This document shows, in pieces, positions 25,119 to 34,839 of a stretch of 64,000 nt of DNA. Within the stretch, counting starts at the first letter, position 1; each line of letters starts with the position of its first letter. The DNA lies in NCBI RefSeq assembly GCF_000830005.1, contig NZ_CP010407.1, positions 4,592,001-4,656,000 on the forward strand. Direction: 5' to 3'. The DNA is from Streptomyces vietnamensis. Its GTDB lineage: Bacteria; Actinomycetota; Actinomycetes; Streptomycetales; Streptomycetaceae. Below the pieces are notes generated by a model, which was not told where the DNA came from, searched no databases, and saw only the letters and a program-made list of their open reading frames with translations. The position numbers were made by a program, and so were the translations under genes.

Positions 25119-25601
25119 ATGACGTTCAAGGTTGGCGACACCGTGGTCTATCCCCATCACGGGGCCGCGCTGATCGAGGCCATCGAAACTCGCCAGATCA
25201 AAGGCGTGGACAAGACCTACTTGGTGCTCAAGGTCGCGCAGGGCGACCTGACGGTTCGTGTGCCGGCGGACAATGCGGAGTTCGTCGGTGTTCGCGACGT
25301 GGTCGGTCAGGACGGGCTGGACCGGGTCTTCGAGGTGCTGCGCGCGCCGTACGCCGAAGAGCCGACGAACTGGTCCCGTCGCTACAAGGCAAATCTCGAG
25401 AAGCTCGCCTCCGGCGATGTCATCAAGGTCGCCGAAGTGGTGCGCGACCTGTGGCGTCGTGAGCGCGAGCGCGGACTTTCCGCAGGTGAGAAGCGCATGC
25501 TCGCCAAGGCTCGGCAGATCCTGGTGAGTGAGCTGGCCCTCGCGGAGAACACGAACGAGGACAAGGCCGAGGCTCTCCTCGACGAGGTCCTCGCGTCCTG
25601 A
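25119..25601 (+). CDS. carD: CarD-type RNA polymerase-binding transcription factor
   Basis: 160 residues. N-terminal RNAP-interaction (TRCF-like) domain [21 protein letters not shown] and a C-terminal helical DNA-binding domain including the conserved [17 protein letters not shown] and [18 protein letters not shown]. CarD stabilises open complexes at rRNA and many housekeeping promoters. GGAAGGGG before ATG. Highly conserved core gene next to ispD-ispF as in M. tuberculosis. Confidence 0.96.
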   Translation: MTFKVGDTVVYPHHGAALIEAIETRQIKGVDKTYLVLKVAQGDLTVRVPADNAEFVGVRDVVGQDGLDRVFEVLRAPYAEEPTNWSRRYKANLEKLASGDVIKVAEVVRDLWRRERERGLSAGEKRMLAKARQILVSELALAENTNEDKAEALLDEVLAS

Positions 25602-25941
25602 GCCGCGTTTCCAAGTGAAGCAGTGAAGCAATGCCGTGGTGCCCGTTGGCGTGCTGTGATCCACACAGCGCTGTCGCCGGGCGCTGCGGCATGTTCGCGT
25701 AGGCGGCAAGTCCGCACGGGCGCGTAGCGTCGGCCTGTTCGCGTACCTTTGCGGAGCCGTACGCCCGACCGCACCGCTGAAGTAACCCGCACCCCCTGAA
25801 CTTCTCTCCACCCGAACCCCTGTGCCCACGCGGCCACGCCTCGACCGTCGTCACGGAAAGGGCCCGGTCAAGGCGGTGCGTCCGGCACGGTGAGGCCATA
25901 CCCATGTCGGCCGCGGAAACAAACCTGCCGGAGTGCAACCG
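25602..25941. other. 340-bp carD-ispD intergenic region
   Basis: No gene supported. A CAGCGCtgtcgccgGGCGCTG near-inverted repeat lies at about 25667-25688 (possible carD terminator), and TGTTCGCGTA occurs at 25691 and 25738. Confidence 0.5.
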
Positions 25942-26691
25942 ATGTCAGACGAAGTGCGTCCTAGCCGTACCGCCGTGGTGATCCCGGCCGCAGGGCGGGG
26001 CGTACGCCTCGGCCCGGGCGCCCCCAAGGCGCTCCGCGCGCTGAACGGCACCCCCATGCTGATCCACGCCGTCCGAGCGATGGCCGCCTCCCGCGCGGTC
26101 TCGCTCGTGGTCGTGGTCGCGCCCGGCGACGGGGCCGCCGAGGTCAAGAACCTCCTCGACGCCCACGCCCTGCCCGAGCGGACCGACTACCTCGTCGTCC
26201 CCGGCGGCGACACCCGCCAGGAGTCCGTCCACCTCGGCCTCAAGGCGCTCCCCGAGGGCATCACCACCGTCCTCGTCCACGACGCGGCCCGCCCCCTGGT
26301 CCCCGTCGACACCGTGGACGCCGTCATCGAGGCCGTACGGGACGGGGCCGTCGCCGTCGTCCCCGCGCTGCCCGTCGCCGACACCGTCAAGGAGGTCGAG
26401 CCGGCCGAGAAGCCCGGCGACCCCGAGCAGGTCGTCGCCACCCCGGTCCGCGCCCGCCTCCGCGCCGTCCAGACCCCGCAGGGCTTCGATCACGACACCC
26501 TGGTCAACGCCCACGCCACCATCGCCCTCACCGGTGAGGGCGCCACCGACGACGCCGGCATGGTCGAGCGGCTCGGCGCGCCCGTCGTCGTCGTGCCCGG
26601 CCACGAAGAGGCCTTCAAGGTGACCCGTCCCCTCGACCTCGTCCTCGCCGAGGCCGTACTCGCCCGCAGGAGGGCCAACGATGGCTTCTGA
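25942..26691 (+). CDS. ispD: 2-C-methyl-D-erythritol 4-phosphate cytidylyltransferase
   Basis: 249 residues. Third enzyme of the MEP isoprenoid pathway, CTP + MEP to CDP-ME. Seen: nucleotide loop [28 protein letters not shown], and [24 protein letters not shown] 25942 has CCGGAG 8 nt upstream; GTG 25933 overlaps that site. Its 3' end overlaps ispF by 11 bp. Confidence 0.96.
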   Translation: MSDEVRPSRTAVVIPAAGRGVRLGPGAPKALRALNGTPMLIHAVRAMAASRAVSLVVVVAPGDGAAEVKNLLDAHALPERTDYLVVPGGDTRQESVHLGLKALPEGITTVLVHDAARPLVPVDTVDAVIEAVRDGAVAVVPALPVADTVKEVEPAEKPGDPEQVVATPVRARLRAVQTPQGFDHDTLVNAHATIALTGEGATDDAGMVERLGAPVVVVPGHEEAFKVTRPLDLVLAEAVLARRRANDGF

Positions 26692-27187
26692 TCTCCCCGT
26701 GCTCCCCCGTACCGGCATCGGCACGGACGTCCACGCCTTCGAGAAGGGCCGCGAGCTGTGGTGCGCCGGCCTGCTCTGGGAAGGGGAGGAGTACGGCCTC
26801 GCCGGGCACTCCGACGGTGACGTCGCCGCCCACGCCGCCTGCGACGCGCTCTTCTCCGCCGCCGGGATCGGCGACCTCGGCGCCCACTTCGGCACCTCGC
26901 GCCCCGAGTGGTCCGGCGCCTCCGGCGTCACCCTGCTCGCCGAGGCCGCCCGGATCGTCCGCGCCGAGGGGTACGAGATCGGCAACATCGCCGTGCAGGT
27001 CGTCGGGGTCCGCCCCAAGGTCGGCAAGCGGCGCGACGAGGCGCAGAAGGCGCTGAGCGAGGCGGCGGGCGCCCCCGTCTCCGTCTCCGGCACCACCACG
27101 GACGGACTCGGCCTCACCGGCCGCGCCGAGGGCCTCGCCGCCCTCGCGACCGCGCTCGTGTACCCCGTATCGCCTCAGGAGCGGTGA
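26681..27187 (+). CDS. ispF: 2-C-methyl-D-erythritol 2,4-cyclodiphosphate synthase
   Basis: 168 residues; cyclises CDP-ME-2-phosphate in the MEP pathway. Seen: metal site [36 protein letters not shown], and C-terminal [17 protein letters not shown]. Overlap with ispD implies translational coupling; physical or functional pairing of IspD and IspF is common. Confidence 0.97.
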   Translation: MASDLPVLPRTGIGTDVHAFEKGRELWCAGLLWEGEEYGLAGHSDGDVAAHAACDALFSAAGIGDLGAHFGTSRPEWSGASGVTLLAEAARIVRAEGYEIGNIAVQVVGVRPKVGKRRDEAQKALSEAAGAPVSVSGTTTDGLGLTGRAEGLAALATALVYPVSPQER

Positions 27188-27251
27188 AAAACGTCATCGG
27201 TGACCCCGATCGGGTATCGGGGCACTACCACACGCCCACTACCCTGGAGTG

Positions 27252-28649
27252 GTGACTATTCGCCTGTACGACACCAGCGCCCGGCAGATCCGTGACTTCA
27301 CCCCGCTCACGCCGGGCTGCGTCTCGATCTACCTCTGTGGTGCCACCGTGCAGGCGGCCCCGCACATCGGCCACATCCGGTCGGGGCTGAACTTCGACAT
27401 CATGCGCCGCTGGTTCGCGTACCGCGGCTACGACGTCACGTTCATCCGCAACGTCACCGACATCGACGACAAGATCATCAGGAAGGGCGTCGAGCAGGGG
27501 CGCCCCTGGTGGTCCATCGGCTACGAGAACGAGCGCGCGTTCAACGCCGGTTACGAGGCCCTCGGCTGCCTCCCGCCGACCTACGAGCCCCGCGCCACCG
27601 GTCACGTCCCCGAGATGATCGAGATGATGCGGGGGCTGATCGAGCGCGGCCACGCCTACGAGGCGGACGGCAGCGTCTACTTCGACGTGCGCTCCTTCCC
27701 GGGCTACCTGGAGCTGTCGAACCAGGACATCGACGACCTCCGCCAGCCCGACGAGGGCGTCTCCGGCAAGCGCGACCCCCGCGACTTCGCCATGTGGAAG
27801 GCGACCAAGCCGGGCGAGCCCGACTGGGAGACCCCGTGGGGCCGCGGCCGTCCCGGCTGGCACCTGGAGTGCTCGGCCATGGCCCACAAGTACCTGGGCT
27901 CCGCCTTCGACATCCACGGCGGCGGCCTCGACCTGATCTTCCCGCACCACGAGAACGAGATCGCCCAGGCCAAGGCCTTCGGCGACGAGTTCGCCCGGTA
28001 CTGGGTGCACAACGCCTGGGTCACCATGAGCGGCGAGAAGATGTCGAAGTCGCTCGGCAACAGCGTGCTGGTGTCCGAGATGGTGAAGAACTGGCGCCCC
28101 ATCGTCCTGCGCTACTACCTGGGCACCCCGCACTACCGCTCGATGATCGAGTACAGCGAGGAGTCCCTGCGCGAGGCCGAGTCGGCGTTCGCCCGCATCG
28201 AGGGCTTCGTCCAGCGCGCCACCGAGAAGGCCGGGCGCGATGTCGCCCCCGCCGCCGAGGTGCCGCCGGCCTTCGCCGAGGCCATGGACGACGACCTGGG
28301 CGTGCCGCACGCGCTGGCGATCATCCACACCACCGTCCGCCAGGGCAACAGCGCCCTCGCCGCGGACGACAAGGAAGAGGCCATCGCCCGCCTCGCCGAG
28401 GTCCGCGCCATGCTCGGCGTCCTCGGCCTTGACCCCCTCGACCCGCACTGGGCCGAGGAGAGCGGTGGCGGCGAGGAGCTCCACGGCGCCGTCGACACCC
28501 TCGTGCGCCTCGTGCTCCAGCAGCGCGAATCGGCGCGCGAGCGCAAGGACTGGGCGACCGCGGACGCGATCCGCGACCAGCTCAACCAGTCCGGCCTCGC
28601 CATCGAGGACAGCCCCGACGGACCCCGCTGGACGCTGGGCAACCGTTAG
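27252..28649 (+). CDS. cysS: Cysteinyl-tRNA synthetase
   Basis: 465 residues, normal length. Zn-site Cys in [20 protein letters not shown], which also holds the HIGH motif, second Zn ligands in LECSAMAH and PHHENEIAQ, and KMSKSLGNS. The related mycothiol enzyme MshC is shorter and lacks this C-terminal anticodon region, so this is the synthetase. Starts GTG 27249 or 27252; TACCCT lies 6 nt before, with no Shine-Dalgarno, suggesting a leaderless transcript. Confidence 0.96.
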   Translation: MTIRLYDTSARQIRDFTPLTPGCVSIYLCGATVQAAPHIGHIRSGLNFDIMRRWFAYRGYDVTFIRNVTDIDDKIIRKGVEQGRPWWSIGYENERAFNAGYEALGCLPPTYEPRATGHVPEMIEMMRGLIERGHAYEADGSVYFDVRSFPGYLELSNQDIDDLRQPDEGVSGKRDPRDFAMWKATKPGEPDWETPWGRGRPGWHLECSAMAHKYLGSAFDIHGGGLDLIFPHHENEIAQAKAFGDEFARYWVHNAWVTMSGEKMSKSLGNSVLVSEMVKNWRPIVLRYYLGTPHYRSMIEYSEESLREAESAFARIEGFVQRATEKAGRDVAPAAEVPPAFAEAMDDDLGVPHALAIIHTTVRQGNSALAADDKEEAIARLAEVRAMLGVLGLDPLDPHWAEESGGGEELHGAVDTLVRLVLQQRESARERKDWATADAIRDQLNQSGLAIEDSPDGPRWTLGNR

Positions 28650-28654
28650 AAGAC

Positions 28655-28680
28655 GTGCCGCTCGGGCCTCCGGGCGGCAC
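28655..28680 (+). terminator. Stem-loop after cysS
   Basis: GTGCCGC / GCGGCAC with inner CGG/CCG pairs, 5 nt past the cysS stop and 46 nt before rlmB; may attenuate rather than end transcription. Confidence 0.6.
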
Positions 28681-28726
28681 ACTTCAGTTACAGACCTACG
28701 TACGCAACACCGAGGATTAGGTAGTC

Positions 28727-29686
28727 ATGGCCGGGAACAGCCAGCGCAGGAACCGTCGCACGTCCAACAAGAAGGGTGCGACGATCGGCAGCGGTGGCCA
28801 GCGGCGCAAGGGCCTCGAAGGCAAGGGCCCGACCCCCAAGGCCGAGGACCGCAAGGGCCACAAGGCGTTCCGCGTCTCCAACGCGATGGCCCGGAACGCG
28901 GCCAAGCGCCGCCCCGCGCCCCGCCGCGGCGGCCCCAAGGGCGCCAGCGAGATGGTCGTCGGCCGCAACCCGGTCTTCGAGGCGCTGCGCGACGGCGTAC
29001 CCGCCACCACGCTGTACGTGCAGCAGTTCATCGACAACGACGAGCGCGTGCGCGAGGCCCTCCAGCTCGCCGGCGCGCGCGGCAACATCAACCTGATGGA
29101 AGCCCCGCGCCCCGAGCTCGACCGCATGACCAACGGGCTGAACCACCAGGGTCTCGTCCTCCAGGTCCCGCCGTACGAGTACGCGCACCCCGAGGACCTC
29201 ACCGCCGCCGCCTACGACGAGCACGAGGACCCGCTGATCGTCGCCCTCGACGGCGTCACCGACCCGCGCAACCTCGGCGCGATCGTCCGCTCCGTCTCCG
29301 CCTTCGGCGGCCACGGCGTGGTCATCCCCGAGCGCCGCGCCGCCGGCATGACCGCCGGTGCCTGGAAGACCTCCGCCGGCACCGCCGCGCGCACCCCGGT
29401 CGCCCGCGTCACCAACCTGACCCGCGCCCTGCAGGAGTACAAGAAGGCCGGCATCACCGTCGTCGGCCTCGCCGCCGAGGGCACGCACGAGGTGCAGGAC
29501 CTGGAGGCGCTGGCCGGCCCGGTCGTCATCGTGGTCGGCTCCGAGGGCAAGGGCCTCGGCCGGCTCGTCGGCGAGACCTGCGACCTCCTCGTCCGCATCC
29601 CGATGCCGGGCGGCGCCGAGTCCCTCAACGCCGGTGTCGCCGCGGGCGTCGTCCTCTACGAGGCGGCCCGCCGCCGCATGGGCTGA
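28727..29686 (+). CDS. rlmB: 23S rRNA (guanosine-2'-O-)-methyltransferase RlmB
   Basis: 319 residues: a long basic N-terminal extension ([23 protein letters not shown], ~70 residues, typical of actinobacteria), an L30e-like substrate-binding domain ([13 protein letters not shown]), then a SPOUT domain with [22 protein letters not shown] and [22 protein letters not shown] (knot and SAM site). 2'-O-methylates G2251-equivalent in 23S rRNA. Confidence 0.93.
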   Translation: MAGNSQRRNRRTSNKKGATIGSGGQRRKGLEGKGPTPKAEDRKGHKAFRVSNAMARNAAKRRPAPRRGGPKGASEMVVGRNPVFEALRDGVPATTLYVQQFIDNDERVREALQLAGARGNINLMEAPRPELDRMTNGLNHQGLVLQVPPYEYAHPEDLTAAAYDEHEDPLIVALDGVTDPRNLGAIVRSVSAFGGHGVVIPERRAAGMTAGAWKTSAGTAARTPVARVTNLTRALQEYKKAGITVVGLAAEGTHEVQDLEALAGPVVIVVGSEGKGLGRLVGETCDLLVRIPMPGGAESLNAGVAAGVVLYEAARRRMG

Positions 29687-29698
29687 CACCCGGCCGAC

Positions 29699-29730
29699 GT
29701 CAGTCCGCCGCGACAGCGCGGCGGACTGAC
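29699..29730. terminator. Stem-loop terminator after rlmB
   Basis: Perfect 14-bp stem GTCAGTCCGCCGCG / CGCGGCGGACTGAC with loop ACAG. Confidence 0.92.
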
Positions 29731-29768
29731 ACAGCGCGTACCGTACGTGCTGACAACCGGGCGGCGGC

Positions 29769-29972
29769 TTGAGCACACGAACACTGATCACCGGCGGTGC
29801 CGGCTTCACCGGGTCGGCCCACACCCGGACGCTGCTCGGCGCCGAAGGCCCCGACGGCATCGAGATCACCGTCCTGGACAAGCTCACCTACGCCGGAAAC
29901 CCGGAGAACCTTGCCGGGCTGAGCAGCGATCCCCGCTTCACCTTCGTGCGAGGGAACGTCAGGGAAGCCCCG
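29769..29972 (+). pseudogene. Remnant of dTDP-glucose 4,6-dehydratase (rmlB/rfbB) N-terminus
   Basis: From a TTG, about 68 residues match the start of dTDP-glucose 4,6-dehydratases: LITGGAGFTGSAHTRTLLG (NAD-binding glycine motif with I-to-T and an altered S-H segment), ITVLDKLTYAGNPENLAGL, RFTFVRGNVREAP. The match then stops, and an in-frame TAG ends the frame at 30014. A full enzyme is ~330 residues, so only the Rossmann start remains. No other sugar-nucleotide gene of this pathway is nearby. The remainder of the gap to 30200 shows no gene. Confidence 0.8.
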
Positions 29973-30200
29973 AGCCCGGCCCGGCTCGCCTCCGGCAATG
30001 TGCTGCCCTCGTAGGAGAGTTGTCTCGCCCGTGCGCGGCTACGGCGTGCGTGAGGTGGCGGGCACGACGCGCATGCCGGAGCGTGTCGGCATCGGCGCTC
30101 CCCACACGTCCTGACGCCGCGCACCCGCCGGTGATCTTGACGGGTCTCGGACATTTGGCAACCGTCAAAGCAGTGTCCTAACCCCGCGTCACTCGGTTAG

Positions 30201-31760
30201 ATGAGTGTGGACACCAGAACGCCCCGGCCGGGGTTCGACGATCAGCCCGCGCTGAGCATGGTCAAGGTGGATTCCGATCCCGCCCAGGTGATCGTGAACC
30301 ACGCCAGCTTCCGTGTGCGGCTCGCGCCGGCTCCGCAGCCGAAGTTCGCGGCGCGTGCCGCCGCCCTGTCCGGAGTGGGGGCGGGCGGGGCGCGCCGGCG
30401 GCCCGTCGTGTGGACCGGGAAGTCCGCGCCGGGCGCCACCGGCCTCCTCCAGGCCGTGCGCGAGTCCTCCGTCTCCACGCTCGAGCCCGTCGGTCACGGC
30501 GGCCACGGTGTCGGCGACACCCAGGCCATCCCGCGCATCGACACCACCATGCCCAGCCCCGCGGTGCCCGCCGAGGCGGTCACGCCCCTGCTGCCGCCGA
30601 TGCGCCGGGCCGAGGGCGCCTACGACGAGCTGTACGACCTCCGGCCCGAGCCCGCCGAGCCGTACGAGCACGACGCGCCGGAAACCCGGACCGCGCAGCG
30701 CCACGGGCAGGACAACGTCCGGCACGCCTACTACCCGGGCCGCCGGATGAACCTCGGCGTCGTCCTCCTCCCGCTCCGCGTCTTCCTCGGCTTCATCTCC
30801 ATCTACGCGGGCATGGGCAAGCTCTGCGACCCCGTCTACTTCGACGGCGGCGAGCGCGGCTCCATGGTGAAGTGGCTCAACTCCCTGCACCCCTGGGCCC
30901 TCGCCGAACCGCTGCGCGACTTCGCCCTCCAGCACCCCGTCGGCGCCGGACTCACCGTCGCCTTCCTCCAGGTCGTCGTCGGCGTCCTCACCGTCCTCGG
31001 ACTCTGGCAGCGCGTCGCCGCCGTCGTCGGCGGCCTGCTCTCCGCGGCCCTCCTGCTGACCGTCAGCTGGAAGACCGTCCCGGTCTACGACTCCGCCGAC
31101 ATCATCTACCTGGCCGCCTGGTCCCCGCTGATCATCGCCGGCGCCCCCGTCTACTCCCTCGACGGCCGCCTCGCGAGCGAGGCCTGGCGCACCCTCGGCC
31201 CCCGCGCCGAGCTCTGGGACCTCCGCCGCCGCGTCACCCGGCGCAGCACCCTCCTCGCCGCCGTCGTCGTCGGCCTCACCCTCCTCGTCGGCTCGGTCCT
31301 CGGCGGCGCCGTCCGCTCCACCGAGATGGTCACCGTCCCCGGCCCCAACGACGACCCGATCAACCACCTCCCCGGCCAGCCGCTCCCCCAGGAGCCGACG
31401 CGCCGCGCCCCGTCGAAGGCCGCCTCCACCGCGCCCGAGCCCGCCGCCGCGACCAGCGAGGCCCCCGTACGGAGCGAGGCGACCGAGGAGGCCACCCGGC
31501 CGACCGAGACGACCCACGAGGCCCCCCGGACCCAGGAGCAGCGGCCGACCGCCACCCAGGGCACGAGCACCGGCGCCACCAGCAGCCGTACGCCCGCGCA
31601 GTCGAAGCCGGCGCCCCCGCCGTCCACCAGCGACACCCCGAGCACCAGCGGCGGCGGCACGTCGAGCGGCGGCTCGACCGGCTCCACCAGCACCCCGTCG
31701 GAGAGCGGCTCGACGACGGGCGGCGGCGCACACAACCCGATCGGCGGCCTGCTGGGCTGA
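30201..31760 (+). CDS. DoxX-family membrane protein with long extracytoplasmic tail
   Basis: 519 residues: a ~175-residue soluble N-terminus, then four membrane helices of a DoxX domain (about 180-320: LGVVLLPLRVFLGFISIYAGMGKL, AGLTVAFLQVVVGVLTVLGL, AAVVGGLLSAALLLTVSW, IIYLAAWSPLIIAGAP), a further helix (STLLAAVVVGLTLLVGSVLGGAV) and a ~150-residue T/S/P/G-rich tail. DoxX proteins link to thiol/redox functions at the membrane in actinobacteria. Conserved next to rlmB. Confidence 0.85.
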   Translation: MSVDTRTPRPGFDDQPALSMVKVDSDPAQVIVNHASFRVRLAPAPQPKFAARAAALSGVGAGGARRRPVVWTGKSAPGATGLLQAVRESSVSTLEPVGHGGHGVGDTQAIPRIDTTMPSPAVPAEAVTPLLPPMRRAEGAYDELYDLRPEPAEPYEHDAPETRTAQRHGQDNVRHAYYPGRRMNLGVVLLPLRVFLGFISIYAGMGKLCDPVYFDGGERGSMVKWLNSLHPWALAEPLRDFALQHPVGAGLTVAFLQVVVGVLTVLGLWQRVAAVVGGLLSAALLLTVSWKTVPVYDSADIIYLAAWSPLIIAGAPVYSLDGRLASEAWRTLGPRAELWDLRRRVTRRSTLLAAVVVGLTLLVGSVLGGAVRSTEMVTVPGPNDDPINHLPGQPLPQEPTRRAPSKAASTAPEPAAATSEAPVRSEATEEATRPTETTHEAPRTQEQRPTATQGTSTGATSSRTPAQSKPAPPPSTSDTPSTSGGGTSSGGSTGSTSTPSESGSTTGGGAHNPIGGLLG

Positions 31761-31777
31761 CACTCAGGGGTACGAGG

Positions 31778-31810
31778 AGGGCGGCACCCGCGGATGCGCG
31801 GTGCCGCCCT
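31778..31810. terminator. Bidirectional stem-loop terminator
   Basis: 11-bp stem AGGGCGGCACC / GGTGCCGCCCT followed by TT on the plus strand, between convergent DoxX and nucleotidyltransferase genes. Confidence 0.85.
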
Positions 31811-31831
31811 TTCCGTTGCGTGCGCCCGTCC

Positions 31832-32548
31832 TCAGGCCTTCTGGGCGGCCAGTTCCCTGGCCGCCTCCGTCAGGTCCTTCGCGGTGTCGATGGCCCTCCA
31901 GTACGCGCCGTGGGGCAGCGGGAAGCCCGCCAGGCGCCGTTCGCGGGCGAGGCGGGGGAAGGTGGTCCGCTCGTGGTCGCCGAGGTCGGGGAGGAGCTCC
32001 GTGAAGGCCGCGGCGAAGACGTACACGCCGGCGTTGATCAGGAACGGCGACGGCGGCGCCTCGATGAAGTCGGTGACGTTCCCGAACTTGTCGGTCTCGA
32101 CGGCGCCCCACGGGATCCGGGGGCGGGCCAGGGCGAGCGTCGCGAGGGCGTCCCGCTCGGTGTGGAAGGCGGCCATCTCGCGCAGCGAGAAGCGGGTCCA
32201 GATGTCGCCGTTCGTGGCGTACCAGGGCTGGTCCGGGGCCGGCAGGTGCGTGGCGGCGTACTTGAGGCCGCCACCGCGCCCGAGGGGTTCGGTCTCGACG
32301 ACCGTCGTCACCTTGAGCGGCAGGTCGGCGGAGGCCAGCCACTCCTGGAGCACCTCGGCGAGGTGTCCGCAGGAGACGACGGCGTCGGTCACGCCCTCGG
32401 CGGCCAGCCAGGAAAGCTGATGGCCGATGATCGGGGTCCCGGTGCCCGGGATCTCGACCATCGGCTTGGGGCGGTCGTCGGTGTAAGGGCGGAGCCGTGT
32501 GCCCTGGCCGCCCGCCAGGACCACGGCCTGCGTCGGAGTGGTGTGCAT
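31832..32548 (-). CDS. Sugar-1-phosphate nucleotidyltransferase (GDP-mannose pyrophosphorylase-like)
   Basis: 238 residues, a single catalytic domain. Signature VVLAGGQGTRLRPYTDDRPKPMVEI near the start; ATNGDIW (metal Asp region), PPSPFLINAGVYVF and GAYWRAIDTAKDL. This short NTP-transferase group (MurNAc-1-P uridylyltransferase or mannose-1-P guanylyltransferase type) lacks the C-terminal beta-helix; the exact sugar and nucleotide cannot be told from sequence. Confidence 0.85.
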   Translation of the reverse strand: MHTTPTQAVVLAGGQGTRLRPYTDDRPKPMVEIPGTGTPIIGHQLSWLAAEGVTDAVVSCGHLAEVLQEWLASADLPLKVTTVVETEPLGRGGGLKYAATHLPAPDQPWYATNGDIWTRFSLREMAAFHTERDALATLALARPRIPWGAVETDKFGNVTDFIEAPPSPFLINAGVYVFAAAFTELLPDLGDHERTTFPRLARERRLAGFPLPHGAYWRAIDTAKDLTEAARELAAQKA

Positions 32549-32594
32549 ACGGGGAACGATAGGCGTCCCGTATGTCCGATGTGCGTGACGACGC

Positions 32595-33005
32595 TCAGCT
32601 CGCGCGCATCACGCCGGTCGCGTACGAGGTGTCGCAGACCGGGCGGGAGAAGGACTGGGCGCGCGAGGGGCCGTAGTGCTCGACGGCGGCGCGGCCGAGG
32701 GCCCGGGCGATGGAGAAGCAGTGCTTGGCGAGGGAGGGACGGTTCTCCACCTCGCGCTGGAGGTGCGTGAGGGCCGTGCCGGGGTCCTTCTCCTGAAGCT
32801 CTGCGAGGAGCTGGTCGCGGAGAATATCCTGCGGGGCACGGGACTTGGCCCGGGTGGACACGTCCGTGGAGGACGCGGTCAGCTGGGTCCCGGAGTCCTG
32901 GCCGGCCCACGGAACGGCGGACACCGCGAGCGTTCCCGAGAGCACCAGGACGACGGGCAGGACGAGGGCGAGAGAGCGGCCGATTCGGCGGGCAGTGTGC
33001 GTCAC
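32595..33005 (-). CDS. Small exported protein of unknown function
   Basis: 136 residues. N-terminal signal/anchor (RRIGRSLALVLPVVLVLSGTLAVSAVPWA), then a polar region and helices (LRDQLLAELQEKDPGTALTHLQREVENRPSLAKHCFSIARALG), two cysteines (KHCFS; RPVCDTSYATGV). GTG start. Unrecognised; 46 bp upstream of the nucleotidyltransferase in the same direction. Confidence 0.7.
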   Translation of the reverse strand: MTHTARRIGRSLALVLPVVLVLSGTLAVSAVPWAGQDSGTQLTASSTDVSTRAKSRAPQDILRDQLLAELQEKDPGTALTHLQREVENRPSLAKHCFSIARALGRAAVEHYGPSRAQSFSRPVCDTSYATGVMRAS

Positions 33006-33197
33006 GCAGGCGAGCGTAGCGGCCGGTAGTGATATGGCGACATTTAGTCACTCTCGCGAGGGATGGTTCGAGGCGGCTTTTCGAATCCCGTGTTGACGCG
33101 GGGGCTCGGGCGAGGCCCTGAATGCCTGGGTTTTCCGGGGTAAGCCCGTTGTATGCCTGCGGTACTCCCGTCGTGGGCCCGTCGTACGCCGTTTAAA

Positions 33198-33236
33198 CGT
33201 ACGGCCCCGCATCTGCAACAGATGCGGGGCCGTACG
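33198..33236. terminator. Strong stem-loop terminator after msiK
   Basis: Perfect 18-bp stem CGTACGGCCCCGCATCTG with a 3-nt loop CAA, 20 bp past the msiK stop. Confidence 0.93.
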
Positions 33237-33255
33237 GCAGCGGTCAGGAGCGGTC

Positions 33256-34353
<1,098 letters not shown>

Positions 34354-34535
34354 GGTGATGTGTCCCTTCACCGGCAGGAACGTGCCGGACGATCCGAGTA
34401 AAGGAAGGATTGAGGTCTAGTCCACCTGGGTGAACCGCAAGTGACGCTACCGGGCGGTGCCCGATCTGTCAGCACTCACGGGCCCGTGAGATTTCCGACC
34501 GTCGCCGGGGCCGGGTTGGTTACACTTCACTCGCT

Positions 34536-34609
34536 GCCGCCTTAGCTCAGTTGGCTAGAGCGCTTGACTTGTAATCTTGAGGTCGTCGGTTCGATTCCGA
34601 CAGGCGGCT
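34536..34609 (+). tRNA. tRNA-Thr (TGT), anticodon stem mismatched
   Basis: 74 nt. Acceptor GCCGCCT/AGGCGGC pairs fully; D-arm GCTC/GAGC, T-arm GTCGG/CCGAC with loop TTCGATT. Anticodon TGT at 34570-34572 in loop CTTGTAA. The anticodon stem is CTTGA/TCTTG: pairs 27-43, 30-40 and 31-39 form, but positions 28-42 and 29-41 are both U-U. CCA is not encoded. A TACACT -10 hexamer lies at 34521-34526. Confidence 0.93.
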
Positions 34610-34623
34610 CTGCAGAAGGTGAA

Positions 34624-34666
34624 GACGGAGGGCCCCGGGCGCGTGACGCGCCCGGGGCCCTCCGTC
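34624..34666. terminator. Stem-loop terminator after tRNA-Thr
   Basis: Perfect 20-bp stem GACGGAGGGCCCCGGGCGCG with loop TGA, 14 nt after the tRNA. Confidence 0.93.
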
Positions 34667-34839
34667 GTCTCCGGGAAAACCCGGATGCGGGGGATCCGGG
34701 GGTGTGGGATACGTTGCGATCACGCCCAGGGGGGAGGGGTCTTTGCCTGGCGTAGCCGCGGGGGGTCGACGGCCGCCCGCGTGCGCTCCCGTGGTCTCTC
34801 GTGCCACGCGGCACGGGAATGCACAGAGGAACTTCATTC

